Shown: piece by piece, positions 54,956-64,000 of the stretch
How positions within the stretch are numbered: position 1 is the stretch's first letter
Layout of the letters: each line of letters starts with the position of its first letter
NCBI GenBank assembly: GCA_032433765.1
Contig: JAVIAB010000160.1
Location: 12,251,936-12,315,935, forward strand
Reading direction: 5' to 3'
Source of the DNA: Megaustenia siamemsis
Lineage: Eukaryota > Mollusca > Gastropoda > Stylommatophora > Ariophantidae
DNA length: 64,000 nucleotides
Program-made: the position numbers and the translations under genes
The notes under the pieces: generated by a model
What the model was told of the DNA's origin: nothing
What the model saw: the letters and a program-made list of their open reading frames with translations, nothing else
Databases searched by the model: none

Positions 54956-55920
54956 GCTATCAGGGCTCAATCAGAGTAGGATTCCAGACTCTCAACATGA
55001 AGTCAGCTGTCAGGTTAAGTATGTTGATCGCCCCCACAGACAGAGCATCACAGTTAGAGTCTGCCAGATCCACTTCGATTGAAACCCCGTTAAAACGTTG
55101 CACAGTGTTCTGCGCCAGTGGCCCAGTGCATCCGTTTTCAGCCAGCATTTTATTCAGGTTTGCTTCCTTAGCCTTTGGTTGTCCCCAATCTTCCTGCAAG
55201 GCAACAGATGATCTTTTCTATAGGGGGATTCTGCCCTTAGATGGTCGGCCCTCCCAGGTTTACGAGCACCATCTGCCCGAGTCACTAGAGGTGACTAACA
55301 GAAAACATGCACACACAAAGATATGAGATGTGACCAACACAGACATGCACACAGCGATACGAGGCATGACTAACACTGACACACACCAAGATATATGACA
55401 CATGCCTAACATAAACATGCGCATAAAGATATGAGATATGACTGACAGAGACATGCACACACAAAGATATGACACATGCCTAACATAGACATGCACACAA
55501 AAGATATGAGATGTGACTAACATAGCCCTAACACACACAGGGATATGAGATGTGACATACACAGACATGCACACACAAAGATATGAGATATGACTAACAT
55601 AAACATGTACACAAAGATATGAGATATCACTAACCCAGACATGCATACACAAAGATATGACACGTGACTAACACAGATACACACTAAGATATGAGATATG
55701 ACTAAATACAGACTCACATAAAGATATGAGACATGATTAACACGGACACACCAAGATATGAGATATGACTAACATGACACACACCAAGATGAGACATGGC
55801 TTGCGCACACACACAAGCTAAGATATGAGCCATGGCTAGCACAGAAACACATCAAGATATGAGCCATGGCTTCACGGAAGAACACCAAGAAATGAACCAT
55901 GTCTAGCACAGAAACACATT
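54907..55920 (-). mobile_element. second copy of the unknown (GA)n/minisatellite element
   Basis: Same layout as 34117-34639: (CT)n at 54910-54951, core 54952-55296 (caatcagagtaggatt, gttaaaacgttgcac, ggattctgcccttagatggt, gtcactagaggtgac), then a much longer minisatellite (55297-55920) of a ~36-bp unit such as acatgcacacaaagatatga plus gatgtgactaacacag. Minus frame 54960-55199 (79 residues: NLNKMLAENGCTGPLAQNTV, then QRFNGVSIEVDLADSNCDAL) is open here but not in the other copy. No domain recognised. No target duplication found for this copy. Confidence 0.75.
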
Positions 55921-57497
55921 AAGGTATCCATATGCTTGGGTGTGTGTAGTCGGCAGACACTTCTTTTAAAGTGGGAATCATCGACATACGAGACGCAGGC
56001 CCGATTAACTGTTCACAGGTTTCGTTGAAACAGTTGTCCGAGATTTGAGAGTGCAGTCTGACTCGTAGAACGTTTACTTGCATGTACAGTTCCCGGTTGA
56101 CTGTACACAGATGTCGTTGAAACAGTTGTCCGGACATCTGAGAGTGCAGTCTGACCCGTAGTACGTTTTCTTGCACGTACAGTCTGCACTTTCCGGGTCA
56201 CATATGATGTCACAGCCATCAGAACACGTCTGTTTGCACTGTAGCCCAAAATTACCATCGGGACAAGTGTCATTACATGTGTAGCCAGGATGTTTAGATT
56301 GTAGGCATTTTCCGGATTTTTCCTCACAAAAAGGACAGACACTGAGACAAGACCCGGAGCAGTCGTGTTTCATAGATCCCATGTGAACAGATGCCGTGAC
56401 ACGTACCGATTATGACGTTGCAGCCTTTGCAAAACACCCACTACACACTGCACAAAACGACCAGGAATGCCCATCCAGACAATAGGTGTCTGTAAATGTT
56501 TGCACCTCACACACCTTCAGTGCACTGTCGGTCTGCGAAATGGTCGATGAGAACTCAATCTTAATGTGTGCCATTGTCGCTTGTGTGGTGACTACAATTG
56601 TATTCACATAAATATTTGGGTATGATATATCATTACACTGGGACACACGCAGCCACAGTCAGAGAAAGCCTTTAGAGTGGCATTCTTTACCCGATCATAG
56701 TGCCAGCTCGATGATAGATCGAATGGCTTGAGTCTTCGGTGAGTTGCAAAGTTCAGATGCCAGTAAACAGAATTGGTTCCACTTCTCAACTGTGTGTGTG
56801 TGCAGTCATTGTCATAGAGATTGGTCTTTGTTTGCCATTAACTGCGGCCTCTGGTCCACATCCGTCTCCTGTATAGCAAGCATTAAATGTGTCGGTTTGG
56901 TTTGTGTTCTGTTTGAGAGCCACATTCCGACTCCCGCCAATGTAGATGGAGCAGATATTTGCAAACATCGCCCCTTCAATCCGTAACTTGTTGATCAGCC
57001 CATCCCAAGAGCAAAAGACATCAATCTCGTGCGAACTAACTACAAACCTTGATTCAATGTTACATGAGGCAGAACCATTTAGTTTTTACCGTGAAACTGT
57101 ATGGATCTGTTAAGTCATTCAGATAAATCCTAAACCAGGAGAACAGCAAAGATTGATTGAGAGTTGCCTCAACTGATGTAGAATCTGTGTCCGAATTACA
57201 TGTGGTGTCGTTGTTATCAAACAGGAAAGTAGGTTCAGATTTTTGGGCGTATTTGTAAACGAGATCCAAGTACTGACACTGGGGTCCGAAATATTCCTGC
57301 TGAACAACTGTCATTGTTTGGGCATGTCTCTGTAGTTTTGTCACAAACTGCGTCATTATAGCAGTGACATTGTAACGTGCAATTTGCCCCAGCCAACCGT
57401 CTGCACAAGTTAGGTCATTAGCTTCCAAGGTCGCGTACGAACCCAGCAGAATAAAGGCTTGATCTACAGCGGTGGTTAACGAACTGTGTACAAACAT
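55919..57497 (-). pseudogene. EGF/fucolectin-type receptor-like gene, decayed (MEGF-like)
   Basis: Minus-strand order: a first EGF/laminin-type Cys-rich unit (TCADGWLG, then in the shifted frame CTLQCHCYNDAVCDK), then FGPQCQYLDLVYKYAQ and FDNNDTTCN, starting a fucolectin/F5-8C-like module (FSWFRIYLNDLTDPYSFTV; SRNVALKQNTNQTDTFNAC; SVYWHLNFATHRRL). The module closes with ALKVCEVQTFTDTYCLDG. MEGF-type EGF repeats follow (CPDGNFGLQCKQTCSDGCD, CTCKKTYYGSDCTLRCPDNC). Such combinations are known in molluscan receptor families. At least five frame changes and a nonsense codon (56074-56076, AAA of the neighbouring repeat changed to TAA) break it. Could be a retrocopy or an error-affected exon cluster; partner exons are not seen. 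Confidence 0.65.
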
Positions 57498-57739
57498 ATT
57501 ATCATACCAGTGGTCACATTTCTAAAAAATCCGCCAACTCGCTGTGATAGCAGATAGCGTGACGTTCAAAGAAAACATGTTTACACAATGACCCACGAAC
57601 GCGAACAGCTTCCATCTTGGTGAACCTATGACGTCAATGATGTATTTTGTTTACACATTTAAGGCGACTACGCCCTGACTTCCTAACTTTTTCGAACCCA
57701 CAGCGCAGATGGTGCTAGGGCCCATATTTTTCAATGATC

Positions 57740-57912
57740 AACAAAACGTCTCATGGGTGATGTGGCCGGTATCACGCCAGACCGCCCAACTTTCCCAGAC
57801 ATGATCGGAACTAATTTAAGGCTGGAGGAAGTCTAGAGAGGTTGATCGGTGTCGAACCTGAACTCTTGTTTTTAGTAAGGTAGGTCACTAACCAGGGAGC
57901 TACCGAGACGCC
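57740..57912 (-). mobile_element. SINE-1-like copy (variant), minus strand
   Basis: Ends with the tRNA-like head read on minus: GGCGTCTCGGTAGCTCCCTG (A box) and a B box complementary to tgtcgaacctgaac. The body cggtatcacgccag resembles the variant copy at 14787-15173 more than 26037. 3' part truncated. Confidence 0.72.
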
Positions 57913-57943
57913 TGAAATATTCAAAACAGTGACGGCTATTTTA

Positions 57944-58012
57944 TACACACACACCACACACCACACACACACACAACACACACACACACAACCCCACACA
58001 CCACACACACAC
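57944..58012. repeat. (CA)n microsatellite
   Basis: Interrupted CA repeat. Confidence 0.93.
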
Positions 58013-58014
58013 AC

Positions 58015-58250
58015 TATTACTCTTATTTGTGGTGGCCTCTTTGACAAGTTCCACGCTGGTCTTTTTTATTTGTCCAGAGAACTCTCGAACATTCTTTGAG
58101 CAATCCCATATCTGTGACTTATAATCGTCTTTTCGTTTGTTTGTCTACCGTCCATGATTCGCTTCCATAGGTCATAATTGGCTCTATATAGGACCGATGA
58201 ACTCCATTTCCCACTTATATTGACATAGACTTGCAGCACAAGATGTTCTC
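58015..58250 (-). pseudogene. RTE-like LINE-A internal fragment
   Basis: Plus landmarks ggtggcctctttgacaag, tccatgattcgcttcc and ggctctatatag match LINE-A read on minus. The 3' tail is missing and its left edge meets (CA)n. Confidence 0.7.
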
Positions 58251-58257
58251 CTTGTAT

Positions 58258-58400
58258 ATCATCACCATCAAGTACCGGGCCTGCTGGCGTAGGTGATCAT
58301 GTCTCTCCACAACTTTCGATCTCGACAGCTATTTATCATTTCTGTTGTTGACCTTCTGCCAGCCATTCTCTTAATTAAGCTGTCTGGTATTTGTTGTTAT
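58258..58400 (-). pseudogene. RTE-like LINE-A 3' end fragment
   Basis: Starts at catcaccatc and continues with ctgctggcgtaggtgatc and gttgttgaccttctgccagc, closer to the 19400-19503 subfamily (…FASRPGT) than to the main LINE-A group. About 140 bp. Confidence 0.7.
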
Positions 58401-58423
58401 TGTGGCGATTCATGATTGTACAA

Positions 58424-58515
58424 AGACGGTGGTTTACTGTTGCCTTTCGTCGGTTTGTTGACGGTTGGCTCCGCTAGCCTTTGACTAAACGATCACCACA
58501 AGGCAGTGGATTGTG
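58424..58515 (+). repeat. dispersed repeat Y, second copy
   Basis: Similar to 45697-45800 (gttgcctttcgtcggtt, ctccgctagcctttgac, caaggcagtgg). Confidence 0.7.
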
Positions 58516-58599
58516 TCCTTGTATATAAATAAGATTTAATAATAATAGGTTTGTACAGTTTTGTTGATCCTTCTTGTTAAAATAATTCTAACTTTCCTT

Positions 58600-59010
58600 C
58601 TAACAGAGAAGAAATGCTATGTTAATTCCATGAAAGAATGTTCACTTAGTTTGAAAGATCGTTTATACTGGTACTACTTTAGTAGATCGGATATATCAGC
58701 AGTCGATCAGGATATAGATAACTCTCCATACGTAGAATATATCAAGAAACAAACGAATACAATGATTTGACCACTTAAGGCAGAGAGTTCAAAAACATAA
58801 CACAACTAGCCTTCAATAAACGTGTTGCGAGAACACCAGACCATAGGGTCGACATAAAAAAAAAAGATGATTGACGGAATATTAGAAAACTTTAGGAAAA
58901 CATAACCACAGCGGCGGCAAAACAGAAGAGCTAAATTACCGCAAATTATATCTCCCTCGACGCTGAAAGGAAAATGAGGAGGGAAAAAAAGATGAAGATC
59001 AGGATGATGA
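58600..59010 (+). pseudogene. LINE-C C-terminal fragment, degraded
   Basis: Matches the LINE-C copy at 36805: YVEYIKKQTN, AFNKRV, MIDGILEN and SPSTLKGK in shifting frames, ending in gatgaagatcaggatgatgag. Several indels. Confidence 0.72.
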
Positions 59011-59079
59011 GAAACGTAGTAATAGTAACAGTTAAAGTAATTGTAAGGGCTGTTGTAATTAATTTTTAAAAAATTAGTA

Positions 59080-60433
59080 GAAATGAAAGACGCAGTTTAA
59101 AATAGTAGTAGTGTTGTAAGAGTAATAACAGTAGTAGTAATAGTTGTAAGAGTAATAACAGTAGTAGTAATAGTTGTAAGAGTAATAACATTAGTAGTAA
59201 TAGTTGTAAGAGTAATAACAGCAGTGTTAATAGTTGCAAAAGTAATAACAGTAGTAGTAGTAGTGTTGTTAAGAGTAATAACAGTAGTAGTAGTTGTTGT
59301 AAGAGTAATATCAGTAGTAGTAGTTGTTTGTAAGAGTAATAACAATAGTAGTAGTTGTTGTAAGAGTAATAATAGTAGTAGTATTTGTTGTAAGAGTAAT
59401 AACAAAAGTAGTAGTTGTTGTAAGAGTAATAATAGTAGTAGTATTTGTTGTAAGAGTAATAACAAAAGTAGTAGTTGTTGTAAGAGTAATAACAATAGTA
59501 GTAGTTGTTGTAAGAGTAATAATAGTAGTAGTATTTGTTGTAAGAGTAATAACAAAAGTAGTAGTTGTTGTAAGAGTAATAATAGTAGTAGTAATAGTTA
59601 TAAGAGTAAATAACAGTAGTAGTAATAGATATAAGAGTAATAACAGTATGTATAGTTGTAGAGTAATAACAGTAGTAGTAGTTGTTGTATGTAAGAGTAA
59701 TAACAATAGTAGTAGTTGTTGTAAGAGCAATAATAGTAGTAGTAGTTGTAAGAGTAATAATAGTAGTAGTATTTGTTGGTAAGAGTAATAACAAAAGTAG
59801 TAGTTGTTGTAAGAGTAATAACAATAGTAGTAGTTGTTTAAGAGTAATAACAATAGTAGTAGTTGTTGTAAGAGTAATAACAATAGTAGTAGTTGTAAGA
59901 GTAATAATAGTAGTAGTATTTGTTGTAAGAGTAATAACAAAAGTAGTAGTTGTTGTAAGAGTAATAAACAATAGTAGTAGTTGTTGTAAGAGTAATAATA
60001 AAAGTAGTAGTAATAGTTATAAGAGTAATAAAAAGTAGTAGTAATAGTTATAAGAGTAATAACAGTAGTAGTAATAGTTGTAAGAGTAATAACAGTGTAG
60101 TAATAGTTGTAAGAGTAATAACAGTAGTAGTAGTAGTTGTTGTAAAGTAATAACAATAGTAGTAGTTGTTGTAAGAGCAATAATAGTAGTAGTAGTTGTT
60201 GTAAGAGTAACTATAGTATTAGCAGTAATAGTAATAATAAAATTAATAGTCTTAGTAATAATAGTTGTAAATTGTAAATGTAGAGCGCATGGAAGAACAA
60301 AACAAGAATAAAGAAGAAGATGCAATAGTAGCAGTAGTAGTCGTAGAGGTAGTAATAGTAGTAATGTAAATAGTAGTAATTGAAGTAGTAGTTATAGAAG
60401 TGTTAGAATTAGTAGCAGTGGAAAAGTAGTAGT
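59080..60433. repeat. AGT-rich trinucleotide/~30-bp minisatellite, cut by a gap
   Basis: Repeats of gtaagagtaataacagtag plus tagtagttgtt, with (AGT)n cores. Nearly all frames are open over parts of it on both strands, a pure repeat effect. It runs directly into the N gap. Confidence 0.95.
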
Positions 60434-60533
60434 NNNNNNNNNNNNNNNNNNNNNNNNNNNNNNNNNNNNNNNNNNNNNNNNNNNNNNNNNNNNNNNNNNN
60501 NNNNNNNNNNNNNNNNNNNNNNNNNNNNNNNNN
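60434..60533. other. assembly gap (100 N)
   Basis: Exactly 100 N, a conventional scaffold gap of unknown true size, placed at the end of a trinucleotide array. Confidence 0.99.
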
Positions 60534-60670
60534 GCAACCACCCCTGGCCTCAGCAGCGAGGCCCGGCTTGAAATGTCAATTACTCATGGACGGAAATAAT
60601 AGAGTTACCTCCGAAAACAGAATTATCTGCCTATGTGCGAGGAACACCTGTACACAGGCTGCCTGGCAGT
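60534..60670 (+). mobile_element. SINE-2, partial copy at the gap edge
   Basis: ggcctcagcagcgaggcccg followed by gcttgaaatgtcaattactc matches the SINE-2 body at 44926-45060. The tRNA-like head is lost in the gap. Confidence 0.78.
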
Positions 60671-60800
60671 AATGTCTAAGGAGGTAGGGAAGTAGGGAAA
60701 CGGAGAGACTAAGGGATACAAAGAGAATTGTACGCAGGCAGTAGTGCCTAAAGAGAAAAAGAAGTAGGGAAACGGAGGGACTGAGGGGATACACATAAAA
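60671..60800. repeat. two-copy direct repeat (~65 bp)
   Basis: ggcagtaatgtctaag ... agtagggaaacggag occurs twice (about 60665-60715 and 60737-60790), followed by gactgaggggatacac-type sequence. Confidence 0.7.
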
Positions 60801-61184
60801 AGAGGAGTGAGAGTGGCTAGTGAACAGACACGTACAGTCCTAGAACAGGGTAAGAGGGAAGAAGGAAGGGGGGTTTATGTTGAAATAGTAGGGTAGAGAA
60901 GTGGTGGCACAAGAGAATAGAGAATCCAGGGAGTGTATAAATAAAGGGGAAGGGGAAGTATCCATCAGAGGAGGAGAGGTAATAAGCATTTAGGAGGAGA
61001 GGACATAAATGTAGTCCGCAGATAGGTGGGGGAATATAGGATAAAGGAAGAAAAAGGGGAGATGATGGATGAATCCAAAAGGATAGGGGTAAAGAAAAGG
61101 GATAGATAGGGGGCAGATGAACATAAATGTGAGATAAGAAGAAGAGTACAGGGGTGGGAGAAGGGTGCAGAGGAAGAGGGGTCC
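60801..61184 (-). other. probable 3' untranslated region of the Penelope-like element
   Basis: Purine-rich on plus, continuing downstream (minus sense) of the PLE stop. The minus frames here (P, L and S rich) are compositionally biased. Element end not identified. Confidence 0.4.
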
Positions 61185-62165
61185 TCAGAGGGACCGGGAT
61201 ACATTGATGCCGCGGGGGGTGAGGCAACCCCAACGAGCGATCAGACGGTGCTCAAGAGGGAGACGACTGTGGTGATCAGAAGAGCATGATATTAAGCCGT
61301 GACCAGGACATCAGCCTTCCCCCGATGGTCCCTCGAGTTAAAGTGGGCAGCTACAGGAGTGCCAATTTCTCGGGTGATGTCGTGTAAATGTTCACGGCAC
61401 CTACCACAGATACGTCGACCAGACTGACCGATGTAGGTTAACTTGCATCGCTTACAGATGATGGCATAAATGATATGCGCGATGTGCAAATGAATCCTCT
61501 CTGATCTCGGAAGGACCATTAGGAAAGAGGACAGTGTCCGTCTGGAGAACGTGGTCACAAGTTTTGCACACTCTGTGGTTGCAGCGAATAGTACCTCGAT
61601 GGCTAGGGAGGGAAGCTGGAAGACGGCCCCTGACAAGAAAGTCGCGGAGGTTACGGTCACGTCTAAAGGCCACCAGTGGTGGGTCGGGGAAGAGCAGACG
61701 AGTAGTATGGTCAGATCGAAGAATGAGGTAGCGATGAATCGTCCTAATCGCGCATAGTGGTGAGGGTGATGGTGAGGGCGAGCACTACTCTATCAGAGGG
61801 GAGATGAGTAGAGGGGGTAAGAGCTGACTGACGTGAAGTGTGGAGAACTCGACGTGGGGCAGGGAGGAGAGCTGCTTCGGATAGAGGCGTCGGCGGAAGA
61901 AATCAAGCATGGGGTGGGCGTATGAAGGAAATCTTCATCGTCTTGGCAAAGGCGACGAAGTCTGAGAAGCTGAGAATAGGGAAGAGAGTTCTACAGGATG
62001 TAGGATGAGAGGAGTCGTAGCGGAGGAAACTGTGGGAGTCAGTGGTCTTGTAGAAGACCGAGGTGAGAAGATGAGAGGTGCCCAAGGAGACTGAGATGTC
62101 AAGGAAAGATACGGAGGAGGTGGCGATGTGGTAGGTGATGTGGATAGAGGCGTGGAAATGTTCAA
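61185..62165 (-). pseudogene. Penelope-like element ORF, RT C-terminus to GIY-YIG endonuclease
   Basis: Minus strand, 5'-truncated. The RT C-terminal part reads SVSFLDISVSLG, FYKTTDSHSFLRYDSSHPTS and, in a shifted frame, YSQLLRLRRLCQDDEDF and MLDFFRRRLYPKQLSSL. The linker is AFRRDRNLRDFLVRGRLP with the zinc-finger-like CNHRVCKTCDHV (61452-61673). The GIY-YIG nuclease follows: IIYAIICKRCKLTYIGQSG, RRICGRCREHLHDI and VAAHFNSRDHRG (61292-61660). The C-terminus LIARWGCLTPRGIN lies in a third frame, stopping at 61185. This order is diagnostic of Penelope-like retroelements with the endonuclease. Several frameshifts; catalytic RT motifs lie beyond the truncation at about 62165. Confidence 0.88.
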
Positions 62166-62239
62166 CGTGAACAGTTATTAAATTTTGCCACCTCGAGTTA
62201 TAGAGAAATGCTTATTTTTGATTGGTATCTTTTACTCTT

Positions 62240-62240
62240 G

Positions 62241-62305
<65 letters not shown>

Positions 62306-62306
62306 T
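62240..62306. repeat. (CT)n microsatellite
   Basis: Near-pure CT repeat. The arginine/glutamate-rich minus frame is an artefact. Confidence 0.95.
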
Positions 62307-62974
62307 ACGAATATCCAGACAGACCAAGTCCGCATAGAAAAGGTGGACATTAAAGTAATTAATCTTATAAGGCTCAAAAAACTACAATTACGGAGAAAGT
62401 CATCCAGAGGATAAAAAAACAAACATTAAAAGTCAAACTCAAAAGCTGTTGTTCCACACGAACCGTACAAACCACAATCGCAACACAACAAATGATGAGC
62501 AACTGTATTGAATTCATTAAAAATTAAAAATCAACAGGGAGGGAAGGGGTCTTCTACTTTCTTAATCAAAGGGAAAACAACTGTATTAATATTACATTAC
62601 TTTAATAAATCAATCTTTCATCTACAAACTTAAACATTTTGCATTTTCTTTAAAATATATAATAATATAATCTATACATGCAAAGTCTGATGCTGGTAAA
62701 TGACTAGTATTATATTGCTTTTGTTTAGGAACTTAATTCTTTATAAATAATAGGCTAATGTTAATTTCTAATTGTGTATTCTTATGATTATATATATTCA
62801 ATTTAAAGTATTTTGTGTATATGGGGTTGGCGTCAGCAGCCGTTATTACGGCTACTTCTAAATAATTTTTCAACGACACTTCTGTGTCGCATTTAAAAAA
62901 AATTCATTATGTGTAGTGTGTGTGCTTTTAATTAATTTTTCCAAAACCAGAAAAACACGTAAGTGTGTCTTTTT
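62307..62974. other. unassigned AT-rich stretch
   Basis: No gene recognised. Confidence 0.4.
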
Positions 62975-63395
62975 ACATTCTGATAAAGTTTAGCGAGCAC
63001 GGGAGCGAATGCATTTGTTTTATTATAAATTTATGTGAGCACGTGTATGAAAGTATGGGTTTTATTATAAATTTATGTGAGCACGTGGATGAAAGTATGG
63101 GTTTTATTAGAACTTTATGTGAGCGCGTGGTGAATGTACCTGTTTTATGTTAACTGTTGGGAACACGTGGGTGAATGTACATGTCAAATTAAAATTAGTT
63201 GTGAGCATGGGTGCGAATGTACCATTTACATCAAAATTATTTGTGAGCACGTGGTTGAATGTACCTGTTTTATAATAACTTGTTGTGAGCACGTGGTTGA
63301 ATGTACCTGTTTTATAATAACTTGTTGGGAGCACGTGGGTGAATGTACCAATTTTTTCAAACTTATTTGCGAGCACGTGGTTGAATGCAAGTACA
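62975..63395. repeat. ~40-42-bp minisatellite array
   Basis: About 10 diverged copies of tgtgagcacgtggttgaatg plus tacctgttttataataactt. Early copies (gtatgaaagtatggg) form a subgroup. Frames of either strand are short and repetitive. Confidence 0.92.
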
Positions 63396-63504
63396 GGTCT
63401 GTGCGCACGTATATTGTCACTACTACTTTATTTATAAATACTTCTACATGTATACATGTAAATAGAATGTATTTTTATAAATCAATTGGTAAATGGCAGC
63501 AACC

Positions 63505-64000
63505 ATTATTATATTAACACTAAATATTAGGGGCCTCAGGTCCAAATGAGATCACATCACAACACTCATACACAAACACAAGCCAGATTCATTTTACTAC
63601 AGGAAACAAACATACACACAGACGACCACGCATCCCGCATCACAACACGGCTAGGCCTGCGGCACGCGTGCTTCAGCCTAGCCATAAACCATACAGGTTC
63701 AGGGGTGGCTATTTTACAAACATCAGACAGGTGGACGATCATAGGAAAGACAGAGACAGGACGGAAGGACAGCCATAGTTGAAGTGAAAGACGACAACAA
63801 ACACACATACACCATAGTCTGCATACACGCACCACCACATTACGGACAGAACCAATCTTTTACGACAGACTAGAGAGTCTGCTGGCAGGCTCATACAGGG
63901 GACAAAATATTATTTTAGGGGGGGGGGGACTTTAACTGCGTCCTGACAGATATGGACATCATTGGAGGAGAGGTCAGGAAGCAGATAAGGAAAACAAGTA
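63505..64000 (+). pseudogene. non-LTR retrotransposon AP-endonuclease domain, continues beyond the window
   Basis: In shifting frames: LTLNIRGLRSK (start of the endonuclease, about 63518), FILLQETNIHTDDHA (63590), AINHTGSGVAILQTSD (63685), TIVCIHAPPHYGQNQSFYDR (63810) and ILGGDFNCVLTDMDIIGGE (63910). LQET and GGDFN are catalytic-core motifs of APE-type LINE endonucleases. A run of nine to ten G at about 63918-63927 coincides with a frame change, a plausible sequencing indel. Further frame shifts near 63590 and 63775. Only the 5' part is inside the window; the clade is unresolved. Confidence 0.85.

Noticed and set aside
59066..60325. Several 100-300-codon frames on both strands
   Set aside because: All derive from the AGT-rich array and overlap each other in multiple frames.

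Overview
The window looks like a repeat-rich animal genome, most likely a lophotrochozoan and probably a mollusc. It shows no bacterial-style gene organisation. It carries many eukaryotic transposon families: RTE-like LINEs, an RNase H-bearing LINE, a Penelope-like element, a DD34D mariner, a hAT and tRNA-derived SINEs. Its one host-gene-like locus combines EGF repeats with a fucolectin-type module, an architecture I associate with large molluscan receptor families. The assignment to Mollusca is an inference from memory of those families. A 100-base run of N marks a scaffold gap at 60434-60533. No rRNA or bona fide tRNA gene, CRISPR array or operon was seen.

Roughly a third of the 64 kb is tandem repeat. 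In order, the main arrays have unit sizes of about 24, 30, 43, 41, 25, 12, 29-30, about 11, 23-25, 46, 33, 18, 14/58, 44, 4, 13, 36, about 30 (AGT-rich) and 42 bp. The largest are the 41-bp array (7504-10848, about 82 copies) and the 13-bp array (46267-48452, about 165 copies). Most long open frames in the window are translations of these arrays and are not believable genes.

Between and inside the arrays are transposons, many with boundaries readable directly. 0-11 kb: arrays, three to four RTE-like LINE tails and a 121-bp insert flanked by 22-bp direct repeats. 11-14 kb: a 1.4-kb LINE fragment (RT tail plus RNase H) inserted in a 25-bp array. 14-30 kb: SINEs, including one whose tRNA-like 5' segment is present five times in tandem, LINE pieces with recognisable RT motifs, and unit-repeat blocks. 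30-38 kb: back-to-back minisatellites, with a 523-bp unknown element and a 470-bp LINE tail each cleanly inserted. 38.2-42.2 kb: a complete but dead hAT element with 8-bp target duplication, a nested SINE and two internal tandem expansions of its transposase. 42-50 kb: more arrays, SINEs and a 750-bp polypurine tract. 50.8-52.1 kb: a nearly complete mariner. 52-60 kb: LINE tails, a second copy of the unknown element with a long minisatellite, and the degraded EGF/fucolectin gene. 60-64 kb: a Penelope-like element and the 5' endonuclease part of another LINE running off the right edge.

No set of genes works together here. The biology is insertion of retroelements by target-primed reverse transcription (7-13 bp duplications, 5' truncation, short simple-sequence tails), often into tandem arrays, plus tandem amplification both between and inside elements. 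Single-base frameshifts occur in almost every transposon frame and in the host-like gene. They may be mutational decay, or partly uncorrected assembly indels.
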